Of a stretch of 64,000 nucleotides of DNA, positions 24,535 to 34,530 are shown piece by piece (within the stretch, counting starts at the first letter, position 1; each line of letters opens with the position of its first letter). Source of the DNA: Schizophyllum amplum (lineage: Eukaryota; Basidiomycota; Agaricomycetes; Agaricales; Schizophyllaceae). A program made the position numbers and the translations under genes. The stretch spans positions 1,054,001 through 1,118,000 of the forward strand of contig VDMD01000005.1 in the NCBI GenBank assembly GCA_007026445.1, read 5' to 3'. The notes under the pieces were generated by a model. It had not been told where the DNA came from, searched no databases, and saw only the letters and a program-made list of their open reading frames with translations.

Positions 24535-25545
24535 TATGAGCAATTTAGTTAGAGAAGGTGTGCAATGAAGGCTGAAGACGGAGTGAAGATGACAAGGCGT
24601 CACAAGGGAATCTGGATCGCCACCAACGCCACATTGCCGGTCCTTCGGCACCGGTCATCCGTGAATGTCACGTGCAACATGTTCGACTTTGAACCTAACG
24701 CTTCCCTGAGCTTCTGCGGGTTTAGCAGGATACATCCCCGGGATTGAGAGTATGAAGCGACACATTTGGCCTAGGCTTTCCGGCGCGTAACTGTCAAACC
24801 GATATTCATGAAGAATTTACAAGTGCTAGTGAATAAAAGTCGGCAGCTCGGCGTAGAAAAACAACCATGGCCACCAACACCTATGCGGTACAGCTTTACA
24901 GTCGGCATTATGGCACGCGCGAGCGACATGTCGAAGAGCTGAATCAGGTAGTATCTTCCAAGTTCGATGACAGTACAACAATGTTACAGGTACATCGCAC
25001 TTTTCGCCGGACCCTAAAGAGGCCCCCACATGTACGTCAAGGTACCTTAGGTCTTTCTGACATGAATGACTTGCATTTTTCCTCCGAAGGTAAGCCACTA
25101 CCTTGAAGAGGTTCACAGAACATCCGAAGGTACGTCGTACATCCCCAGGTTCGAGGGACCTCCAGAGGTGGACGTGGTAGAGCGACATCTCAAGGTTCAG
25201 CCAGGTAGTGACGGCATCTCAAGGTCAGCAAGGTATCACGGGCATGTCGAGGCAGTTTAGACAGTGGCAGACATCTCAACGCTGCAAAGGCATGGCTTAT
25301 CACACGAGGTTGTAATTCCATAAGCAATTCATTTCATTATAAATAAGATACACAGCGAGTAAAACAAGTACAGATCAGAGGCGGGCGCGTACCAGAGTAC
25401 GGATAGCAGGGCAGGGACTCAACAGCAAGATGAGGAGCAATGGGAGGCGAGCAGATAATGAACGAGGAGCGCATGAGCAAGGAGGCGGAAGAGCTAGAGC
25501 ATTGTGAGCTTAGACGCGACATGCACTCAGCACACGCACCGATAA
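24535..25545. other. PSO2 upstream region, partly duplicated near 31.2-32.1 kb
   Basis: No gene recognised. The first 280 bases share long matches with 31.2-31.5 kb, for example the block around 24610-24660. The stretch 24905-24985 (TTATGGCACGC and on) matches 31993-32085. A cluster of a 12-bp motif follows. Confidence 0.5.
25120..25282. repeat. Cluster of degenerate 12-bp motif ACATCYCRAGGT
   Basis: Five matches or near matches start at 25120, 25139, 25185, 25214 and 25271 (for example ACATCCGAAGGT and ACATCTCAAGGT). The same motif recurs in both orientations at 28481-28583. Confidence 0.55.
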
Positions 25546-27072
25546 TCACTTCCTGACGCGAGGGAGCTTGATTCTGGGCGGCTTTTCCTTCGTCTTCGCC
25601 TTCGCTTTCCCCTTGGCCGTTGACGATGCGGGCTCGACCGGTTCCGAGTTACGATGAGGTGTGTATGTATGAGTAAGAACGAACGCCTCATCGCCTGGGG
25701 CATGGTTCTTCACATGACGACAGGATGAAGGGACGGCGGACGGCGCTTCGGGCGGCGAGGACGTCCGACGATCTGTCTCGTGAAAGGTCACGCTAGCAGG
25801 CGTGCAAGAGGACTGCTGGGGCATCGAGGAAAGAAGAGAGACGGCCTTCGAAGATCAACAAACCAGCGAGGAAAAGTAGGTGATGAAGAGTAGTCGCAAG
25901 GCGTCTGAGGGCTACGATGAGGCGAGACCAGGTCCTGAAAAATCTGGTGAGGGTCGCGAACAGGACAGGAGACGCTTGCCAAGTGGGTGGGGACATACTG
26001 AGGAGCTGGCTGCACCACCGCTCGTCGTCCTGAGGCAGCACTTGCGACAGTTGTCGTATCTGCTGCAGTCGGCGTTGCCGGACGAGTTTCCGCGGCGGAA
26101 AGTTGGATCGCGATACTGGAGCATTTGCTGCGGTCTTCTCTGCAGAACTACTGAAAACAATGCAGAACTATGCGTGTAAGTGACTTCCGGTCGCTGGCCG
26201 TGAGGAAGACGTACCGGCCATACCAGGCGCCGGGCTCCGTGTCGTCAGCGAACGTTTGCGCACAAGTAAGCGCCAAGATAAGCGCCAGCTCCTCCTCTCT
26301 GAGCGGTGCGACGGCCGTCTCCCGATGGCCCACCTGTCGTCTTCCTATGTGTTGTCGGGATCGTCAGCTGCGAGATTTGAATAGAGATGTTACAGCACCT
26401 TTTGGCAGTCATTCGTTGGTCGTGACTTCGTCGATTGCGGCGTCGTTCTCTTCAATGAGAGGGGGTGGCATGGTGGGCAGATCATGCGGAGTAGCGATAC
26501 GACGTGGCGGCAGATACGTCAGTAAAGCCTGCGCGCAGGCGAGAGTTCTTCTGCTAAATTGATGCTGAGGTCAATACAAGGCGCATATATGCGCATATAT
26601 TCACTCACCATGAGATGCAGTGACGCGCGGACGCTGCCCTTCTCCTCCCTGCTCCGTCCAGATCGTTTGCGAGATCTGGGTGTCGCGCTGTTACGCAGCT
26701 GCTATGGCTTTGAGCGCTTGAGCTACGATGACGAGCGATCATGCCGTGTGAGGATACGGAATGGGGGATGATTGGCGGTCGTAAAAGGTGAGTATATGCG
26801 CCAAGGTACGATATACGGTGAGACGTACTCATCAATGCGCGGGCGCGGCTTGCCCCGCGCCTACAGCAATAACGACCAGAGCCAGAATCTTACTCGCGCT
26901 CGATCAGAGCACATCGTCCCAGTCAGTACCGGCTCCATCTGCGAAGCTAACAGTTGGAGCGCGGGGTAGTCAAGGGCGAAGAGTCTTCCTTGCATTGAGC
27001 TGTGCCAGACGCCGCCTGAGGCGAAGGGGTATGAGGTATGCGGTTCGGCGCTGTGCTGTACCGTGAGATCAT
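25546..27072 (-). CDS. Unidentified multi-exon gene candidate with basic C-terminal tail
   Basis: I do not recognise this gene. The minus strand carries a chain of protein-like segments that plausible short introns could join. These are MISRYSTAPNRIPHTP (ATG 27072); a basic segment ARGKPRPRIDEY (about 26.85 kb); RRTLACAQALLTYLPPRR with PPPLIEENDAAIDE (about 26.5 kb); LREEELALILALTCAQTF with EPGAWYG (about 26.25 kb); a Ser/Thr/Pro-rich stretch containing PAPQYVPTHLASVSCPV; and a tail STAKGKAKAKTKEKPPR ending at 25546, which could be a nuclear localisation signal. A 42-nt intron with a pyrimidine tract (about 25.80-25.85 kb) fits the last join. Several internal junctions remain uncertain, and the 26.7-26.8 kb exon has more than one possible frame. 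Confidence 0.35.
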
Positions 27073-28654
27073 GATGGTGGTGGGGGGAGAAGAGAAGAGG
27101 AGCCCGACGCCGCTGCTTTTATGCGATCGGCAAGAGGGAGGAAGGATCATGTGACCGGGAAATCGACGTCAGAGTTCGCGCCGGCGTGACGATGTCGAAC
27201 TTCTTCGTTCTGCTTCCTCCCACGCGTATCTCGCTCGAAGTCAGCTTCTATGTTAAGCTTCGCTTGTGTGCTCTGCAAGCGCATGTCTAGTGGACTCCAG
27301 CTCTTAAATTTCAGCGCTCATGTCGCCCGGCGCCCTCAGCGTAATCACCGGCGAGCCGTGCTAGACGGGTCGCGAGCGCGCTCTTCCAGAGCGCCCGGCT
27401 TCTTCTCCCCTCACTCTCCCCGTCTCGGCCTCGCACGAGCTCTATCGCAGCCCTCCTGCGCCCTCTCACTAAACCTCACTCCCTACCGTCTCAATTGTTG
27501 TACGTCGACCTCGCCCTCCTACTGTCTACTCCATACTGGCCTCCCACAAGCTTGTGCCTCGTGTCTGAGACCCAAACACACCCATTCACCATCCCTTCCT
27601 CCTTGGTCTCGCGATTTCGTTCAGCGAGCTGCGCAGACCTTGAGCGTGGTGGCAAGGATCCCAGTGCTGACGAACTCAGAGGAGGGACCGCGCGGGTTTA
27701 GATTTTCAACACGTACCTATGTGGAGATGACGAGGTGCGTTCGACGCGAGGACGAAGGTGGAACGCAACACAAGGTCGACGTTGTGAGCCTCATGCGTTG
27801 GAGAGAGGGGCTGTGATGCCTGCCTGAGGCGTGACGCCCTAGCCAGCGCCTTCTCGAGAGACAGGCTGATGCTCCCACCTGCGAGGCTGAAAACCCCTGC
27901 TGACGCGCAGGTGAGCTGGGCCAACGCGCTGCTGTACAGCTGTGACGCCCTTTGACCCAGCTGGCGAGAACAATGCCTGACGCGTGAGCGAGCTGTGTTG
28001 CCACGACGCGTCTGCGAGGCTGAGGCACCACAATGCGCTGGCGAAAATTTTACGCTCTGACGTGCCGCCTGCAAGGATGAGGCCTCTGCGCGCCGTGAAG
28101 ATTGAACGCTCCGATGCGCTGGAGAGCTGAGCTGATTTGACAGGTGCCCTTGCGACTCGGACAGCTGAGCTCAGAGCTGACACTCCCGGTCCGAGCGCGC
28201 TTGCTTGTCGGGCTTGGAGCTTCCCCAGGCCCGCTACTTATGTCATGATTCCGCCTCCATTGATACGTCTATGGCCCGCTCTTCTGTAGATATTAAACAG
28301 CCTAATACATGAGCCTGCCACCCTAAGAGAGCAGCGAAAACTACCACGTTGAAGTCACATCTTGTCACGGAGCCGCGCTGTGCTTGCCCTCAAAGCTCAA
28401 TCGGCGAGGGAGCTCACAATCTTACGCGGACCTCCACAGGTGCTGCCAATGACATGCTTGTCCTTGCTAGAAACTCGCTGACATCCCGAGGTGTCCCCAC
28501 AACCTTGGGATGTAGCCCTCGACCTGGAGATGTCGCGCGGAACCTCGGGATGTGATCTCAAGGTTGTTCTGACATCCAAAGGTGCCTCAAAGTATAATGA
28601 ACATCCGTAGATTCGTGCGAAAAACGTGATGTAAAGATTGAAGAGAGATAGACA
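27073..28654. other. Gene-poor stretch with CT-rich and degenerate repetitive DNA
   Basis: No gene with a recognisable domain. The plus frame at 27250-27816 is CT-rich and unlike a protein. From about 27.8 to 28.2 kb the DNA has recurring short words such as CTGCGAGGCTGA, GCTGGCGA and TGACGC in a loose array. A cluster of the 12-bp motif seen at 25.1-25.3 kb follows at 28.48-28.58 kb. Confidence 0.4.
28481..28583. repeat. Second cluster of the 12-bp motif, both orientations
   Basis: ACATCCCGAGGT at 28481, ACCTTGGGATGT at 28502, ACCTGGAGATGT at 28522, ACCTCGGGATGT at 28542, GATCTCAAGGTT at 28554 and ACATCCAAAGGT at 28572. Three of the six are inverted, mostly spaced about 20 bases apart. Confidence 0.6.
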
Positions 28655-31055
28655 ATAGCACAGTGAGCGAGTGACAAGTATCAATGCGCCGACCAAATTC
28701 ATACTTCGCCGGCGTCCAGCGTGAACGACGCGACCGTGACTGACCCACCGAGGTCAGTCGTCGCATAGTTGAAAATCCCAAACCTGTAGCCCATGAAAAA
28801 TTGCCAACTCGTTCCCATCGTAAAATCATCCCCGATGCCCGTAAACGCGGTCCCATCAGTGCTGTAGGAGAACCGCGCCGTGTTCGAGCCACCCGGCATC
28901 ACATCTGCGTACACGCGAAGCCAGACGGTGCCCCCACTGATCGATGCGCTCTCGACCGTCGTTCCCGTCGAATTTGTATTCCACGATGCGTCCATAGTGA
29001 TGTCGTCGACCATGTTGACGCTGAACTTCCCACTGTCCTTCTTCACGCCGACCCATGCGGATTGATCACGTAGTATGGCGAGGCCGGCGCGATCGCCATC
29101 GGCCATGCCCGCGTAGTTGAGCTCGATGGTCGCGGTGGAGTCGGGCCCGAGGGTGCGCTGCGTGAGCGTGTTACGCGCAGAGTAGAGGCCGTAGGTGACG
29201 GTGACGGTCTTCAGCGTGAGGCCGTCGCCAACGGAGTAGGCGGACGTGTCCGGGTTGTGGTTCCACTCCCATCGCGGGCCAAGTTCCTTGAATGTGTCCG
29301 TCCCGGTGAGTGCGGGTACAGCAACTTGTGCAACTGGATCGCCATACGAGGCAGAAACGGCACCGTCGACGAGCTAGCATAGCAAAGTTGTCAGATCAAA
29401 CTCGCGCCCGTCCACGTGTGACACTTACCGCAGCAGTAGGGAACCCATCGTCTCCCCAAGTGATTGGGACCAACACGGGTATGCGACCGCCAGGATAGGC
29501 GTCCACAAATCCCATGTAGTACCAGTCGCCGTCGGGTGTATCTACCAGCGATCCCTGATGAATCGAACCGGCGTCCGAGCCTTCTAGCTTGACGTTCAAG
29601 ACGAGCTCCTTGAGCGTGTAGTTGCCGAAGGGCTCGTCAGCCATCAAAATGTGTGTGCCCCGCGAGGGCCTCGTCGTAAGGATGTAGTATCGACCGTCGT
29701 GTTTGTACATCCGCGTGCCTTCCAGGTAGCCTAGGGAATTTGAGTGAGGAGGATTTACGACTTTAAAAGTGAAATGCATTACCAATGTCTTCCGAAGGAA
29801 CATACACTTGCTGCGATGACACCTCGCTCGTCCCATTCGACGACAGCTGTGCGACCCAGACGGCATCGTCCGCAGCGTACGAGACATACATCGTATCGTC
29901 GTTGTCGATCAGCAAGCCGCTATCGTAATAGCACTGTATGCAGTTTTCAGTATAGTCGTTTCTCAGACTAACAGGACACACACCTTGTTCATCACAGCGC
30001 GCCGCGACCACTTCCCCGTCACATCCGGCGCCGTATATATGTACGTCTTCGAAAAGTCGATACATCCACCCCAGTACCACGTATCCTGGCTCGCGTGGTA
30101 GCGCATGAAGGAAGCCCAAGTACCGCGGTTATACCCTTGGGCATTAGTCAGGTTATACTTGGCACCAAAATCCAAAGAGGGCACGGAGTGCGCGATGTAC
30201 TCCCAATTGACGAGGTCTTTTGAGCGGAGGATGGGCGCGCCTGGCGAGAAGTGCATAGAGGAGGCCGAGTAGTAGTAGGTGTCATCGACGCGGCTGATGT
30301 CGTTGTCTGCGAGATCGTTCCACAAGATAGGGTTGTTGTAAGCATGAGCGGAGGACAACAGGGTCGCCACCCCCAGGAGCGTGGACGTCTTCATGATTGG
30401 GTTCTGCGCAGACAGTGAGCGACGGCGGTTAGAGGCCTGAAGACATGGTCAGGCGTCCTGGATGCTGCTGACGCACCGAAGAATGAAGGTAAACCAAGCC
30501 GCTGATCACACACGTCTCCCGGGCCTTTATACTCAAGGCGAAGTGCGTTGCGGGGAAAGTGCACAACTCACGGTCCGTGCGTGCTACCTCCCACCATTGG
30601 ATCATTGGTGGTCTGGTGACCCAAGATCGATGTACAACCGACGAGTGGCCGGTCGCACAAGGTCAAAGGTACGACGGCTCTACGGACCGTATCTGCGCCT
30701 CGGAGAAATTGGCGTACCTTCTGGGAATGATATGTGCTTGCGTTGGCTTGCGTGACCGCGTTTGGTGAGGCCCTGAGGCGCGCCAATCAGTTCACGAGGC
30801 CCAGTCAGGCATGCCTACAACTTCAAGTCTTCATGTGCTGCACGGTCCGCAGTGGGCGTCTCTAACGCGTCACATAAGTAGGCAGCGTTGTGAGCTTGGC
30901 AGTCAAAGTCGGCGTGATGACCAATGCGCGCGATTATAAGGAAAAGACAAACAACGCGTAGGCTACTTGTTGTTTCCATTTTCGCTGCGAAAATGGGTCA
31001 GCACCGAGCAAGCAACGAGAATCCGCCGAAAATGACGGTCAATAACGAGACACGG
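28655..31055. repeat. Tandem segmental duplication, copy A (GH43 unit)
   Basis: About 2.4 kb, closely matching 32103-34530. It includes the whole GH43 gene, its promoter and, at the right end (about 30965-31050), a decayed copy of the last exon and intron of the proteasome gene RPT4. That shows copy B is next to the original flank. Confidence 0.8.
28699..30394 (-). CDS. Secreted GH43 beta-xylosidase/arabinofuranosidase-type hydrolase, copy A
   Basis: Starts at ATG 30394 with a signal peptide (MKTSTLLGVATLLSSAHA). The GH43 five-bladed propeller follows: DNDISRVDDTYYYSASS (catalytic base Asp region), CYYDSGLLID (pKa-tuning Asp) and YLEGTRMYKHDGRYYIL (general acid Glu). Short introns fall at about 29.95, 29.75 and 29.4 kb. 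The C-terminal third is a concanavalin-like beta-sandwich (ITMDASWNTNSTGTT ... FTLDAGEV), the usual XylBD/GH43_C2 layout. Family role: extracellular removal of xylose or arabinose from hemicellulose; exact specificity cannot be read here. The copy at 32148-33844 is nearly identical in the C-terminal domain and differs at scattered sites. The TATA-like promoter element (CTTTATACTC) is kept in both. Confidence 0.88.
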
Positions 31056-31530
31056 ATAGGGCCAAGGTGTCTTGCAGGCTTACCCTTCAAATTGGGCTTG
31101 AGCTTGCCACATTTTGGCTGGGCCTTTTGACCTGAAGAACGGGCGAAGAAATCGTGCAGGGTCACAAGAGGTCGGGGCGTCTTCGTTGGAGGGTACCTAC
31201 GTACCATTCTGAGCAATTTTGGCACGACGAGGGGTCCAATGAAGGCTAAAATCAGAAGACGAAGTCAAGATGACATTTTTACAGGGCCCAAATCTGGATC
31301 GCCACCAACGCCACATTGTTGGCCTTTCGGCACCGAATATGTCACGTGTTGCATGTTCAACTTTGAGCCTCACGTCTCCCCGAGCTTCTGCGTGCTTGGC
31401 AGAACACAATCCTGCAAAAGTTGTTGGGATATCTCACAGAGCACTGAAATTAGACACATATTATGCACAGATTTGCCTAGGGCTGGGACATCGCATACAC
31501 TACATCCCAAACCGATATCCCATTGTAAGG
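31056..31530 (-). pseudogene. Decayed copy of PSO2 5' end and promoter
   Basis: The minus frame at 30998-31225 holds LVTLHDFFARSSGQKAQPK and KLKPNLKGK, matching the first 50 residues of the PSO2 protein at 24.4-24.53 kb (VTLHDFF, then KLKPNLKGK). The start codon region and initial exon are altered, and no nuclease part follows. Similarity runs on into the PSO2 upstream DNA: GCAATTTTGGC at about 31.21 kb, the CTGGATCGCCACCAACGCCA block at about 31.29 kb and a CCGATAT block near 31.51 kb. It sits between the two GH43 copies. Confidence 0.75.
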
Positions 31531-31781
31531 GCGCAGATTCTCATGGGGCTGTGGATGTGTGTGGGTGCATATGAATCACGCGTCGCAGAATCACAACCGG
31601 GGCGCTTATATATCGTTTTGTTACCCTTTTGGGCAGCCTTACCTTGTCCTGTACAGTAACTTTGTTGTCAACTGATCCTCGCGCGAGCGCGTTCCAGTTC
31701 ATTTGACGATTGAGGTCTAGGGACGAGAGGCTCCTAAGAGGTCACCGGTCACCCCTCTTACAGCCATGAAGTAAAACTGAG

Positions 31782-31979
31782 TCAATTGCAAGTCAATTCC
31801 ATCGTGAAGTCCTCACCTATTCGCACAAGCATGCTGCCGTCCGTGCCATGCGAGACGTCGTTATGTATGCTCAGTGTCACATCCGCATGTGCACGCGGCC
31901 AGGCGGTGTCCCCACTCGTCTCGTCTCCGTGGCCGTACAGTGCCCCAGCTTTCGTCCACTGCGCATAGCCATGGTACAT
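31782..31979 (-). pseudogene. Third, degenerate GH43 C-terminal fragment
   Basis: The minus frame reads GDTAWPRAHADVTLSIHND ... STDGS-like GTDGSMLVRIGEDFTME. It aligns with the intact copies (GGTVWLRVYADVMPGG ... YSTDGTAFTGIGDDFTMG). Only about 60 codons are left, with no catalytic domain. Confidence 0.65.
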
Positions 31980-32102
31980 TCTCCCCCGTCACTAGTCGGC
32001 AGTTATGGCACGCACAAGGGACACGTCAAGGAATCCAATCGGGTATCATCTACTTACGAAGTTCGAGGCCAGTACAGTCGTGCGAAGTGTAAAGACAGAT
32101 AT

Positions 32103-34530
32103 GATAGCACAGTGAGCGAGTGACAAGTATCAATGCGCCGACCAAATTCATACTTCGCCGGCGTCCAGCGTGAACGACGCGACCGTGACTGACCCGCCAA
32201 GGTCAGTCGTCGCATAGTTGAAAATCCCAAACCTGTAGCCCATATAAAATTCCCAACTCGTTCCCATCGTGAAGTCCTCCCCAATGCCCGTAAACGAGGT
32301 CCCATCAGTGCTGTAGGAGAACCGCGCCGTGTTCGAGCCACCCGGCATCACATCTGCGTACACGCGAAGCCAGACGGTGCCCCCACTGATCGATGCGCTC
32401 TCGACCGTTGTGCCCGTCGAATTTGTATCCCACGATGCGTCCATAGTGATGTCGTCGACCATGTTGACGCTGAACTTCCCACTGTCCTTCTTCACGCCGA
32501 CCCATGCGGATTGATCACGTAGTATGGCGAGGCCGGCGCGATCGCCATCGGCCATGCCCGCGTAGTTGAGCTCGATGGTCGCGGTGGAGTCGGGCCCGAG
32601 GGTGCGCTGCGTGAGCGTGTTGCGCGCAGAGTAGAGGTCGTCCGTGACGGTGACGGTCCCCAGCGTGAGGCCGTCGCCAACGGAGTAGGCGGATGTGTCC
32701 GGGTTGTGATTCCACTCCCATCGCGGGCCAAGTTCCTTGAATGTGTCCGTCCCGGTGAGTGCGGGTACAGCAACTTGTGCAACCGGATCGCCATACGAGG
32801 CGGAGACGGCACCGTCGACGAGCTAGCATAGCAAAAGATGTCAGGGCAGACTCGCGACTGTCGATGTATGACACTCACCTCAGCTGTTGGGAACCCATCG
32901 CTTCCCCAAGTGATCGGAACTAACACAGGGATGCGACCATCAGGATAGGCGTCCACAAATCCCATGTAGTACCAGTCGCCGTCGGGTGTATCTACCAGCG
33001 ATCCCTGATGAACTGGACCGGCGTCCGAGCCTTCCAGCTTCACGTTCAAGACGAGCTCCTTGAGCGTGTAAGTGCCGAAGGGCTCGTCAGCCATCAAGAT
33101 GTGTGTCCCCCGCGCGGGCCTCGTCGTAAGGATGTAGTATCGACCGTCGTGTTTGTACATCCGCGTGCCTTCGAGGTAACCTATGGCAGTTGAGTGGCGA
33201 AGATCTACGGATATATAAGGGAAGAACATTACCGATGTCTTCCGAAGGAACATACACTTGCTGCGATGACACCTCGCTCGTCCCATTCGACGACAGCTGT
33301 GCGACCCAGACGGCATCGTCCGCAGCGTACGAGACATACATCGTATCGTCGTCGTCGATCAGCAAGCCGCTATCGTAATAGCACTGTATGCAATTTTCAG
33401 TATAGTCGTTTCTCAGACTAACTGGACACACACCTTGTTCATCACAGCACGCTGCGACCACTTCCCCGTCACATCCGGCGCCGTGTATATGTACGTCTTC
33501 GTAAAGTCGATACATCCACCCCAGTACCACGTATCCTGGCTCGCGTGGTAGCGCATGAAGGAAGCCCAGATACCATTGTTATACGCCCGGGCATCTGTCA
33601 GGTCATACTTGGTCCCAAAATCCAGAGAGGGCACGGAGTGCGCGATGTACTCCCAGTTGACGAGGTCTTTTGAGCGGAGGATGGGCGCGCCTGGCGAGAA
33701 GTGCATGGAGGAGGCCGAGTAGTAGTAGGTGTCATCGACGCGGCTGATGTCGTTGTCTGCGAGGTCGTTCCACAGAATGGGGTTGTCGTAAGCCTGGGCG
33801 GAGGACAAGAGGGTCGCCAACCCCAGAAGCGCGGAAGTCTTCATGATTGGGTTCTGTGCAGACAATAAGCGACGGCAGCTTTTGAACCTGAAGATCTGGC
33901 TAGGCGTCCCGGACGCTGTCAACGCACCGAAGTATCAAGGGAAAGCAAGGCGCTGATCACATACATCTTCCGGGCCTTTATATTCAAGGCGAAGCGCGTT
34001 GCGGGAAAGTGCATGACGACTGCGGAACGTCTGCCTACGGGACACCAGCATGACGGTACATGCGTTCCACCACTGGCTCACCGGTGATCTGGTGACCCAA
34101 AGTCGATGTATAACCGACGATCGGCCGGTCGCACAAGGTCAGAACCTGTCAGGACTACGACGGCTCTACGGACCGTATCTGCGCCTCGGAGGAATAGGCG
34201 TAAGGAAGTTCTGAGAATGTGTGTTCGCGTGACCGCGTTCTATACGTGCCCTCCAGCGCGTCAATCAGCTCACGAGGCCCAGTCAGGCATGCCCCCAGGC
34301 ATGCCTACAAGTCCTGCGTGTGCTGCACGGCCCGCGGCCTCTCCCACGCGTCGCATAGGCGGCAAATATGGCTTGGCAGCTGAAGTGAGCTTGGTGGCGA
34401 ACCCCGCGCGTTCAATATGAAAAAGATGAATACAATGCCGAGTCTACATGTTATATTCCATTTTTGCTGCAAGAGTATGTCAGCACCGAGCAAGCAAGGA
34501 GAATGCGCCCCAAATGACGGTCAGTGAGTG
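32103..34530. repeat. Tandem segmental duplication, copy B (GH43 unit)
   Basis: Partner of 28655-31055. The left edge shares ATAGCACAGTGAGCGAGTGA, and the right end overlaps the last exon and intron of RPT4. The promoter halves share the block containing CCGGTCGCACAAGGTCA. Confidence 0.8.
32148..33844 (-). CDS. Secreted GH43 beta-xylosidase/arabinofuranosidase-type hydrolase, copy B
   Basis: Starts at ATG 33844 with a signal peptide (MKTSALLGLATLLSSAQA). It has the same intron positions, catalytic motifs (DNDISRVDDTYY, CYYDSGLLIDDDD, YLEGTRMYKHDGRYYIL) and C-terminal beta-sandwich as the copy at 28699-30394. Differences are mostly conservative (for example WSQRAVMNK against WSRRAVMNK, and FTGIGEDFTMG against FTGIGDDFTMG). 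An in-frame upstream ATG at 33922 gives no signal peptide and is rejected as the start. Because the duplicated unit holds RPT4 sequence at its right end, this copy next to RPT4 is probably the older one. Both copies look translatable. Confidence 0.88.

Noticed and set aside
27250..27816. 188-codon plus frame
   Set aside because: CT-rich, leader-like composition with no recognisable motif and no intron; more likely promoter or repeat DNA.
25120..28583. 12-bp motif clusters as a CRISPR array
   Set aside because: The repeats are degenerate, in both orientations and unevenly spaced, and the genome is eukaryotic.
32148..33922. Upstream ATG (33922) as start of GH43 copy B
   Set aside because: It would bury the signal peptide that begins at 33844 and has no counterpart in copy A.
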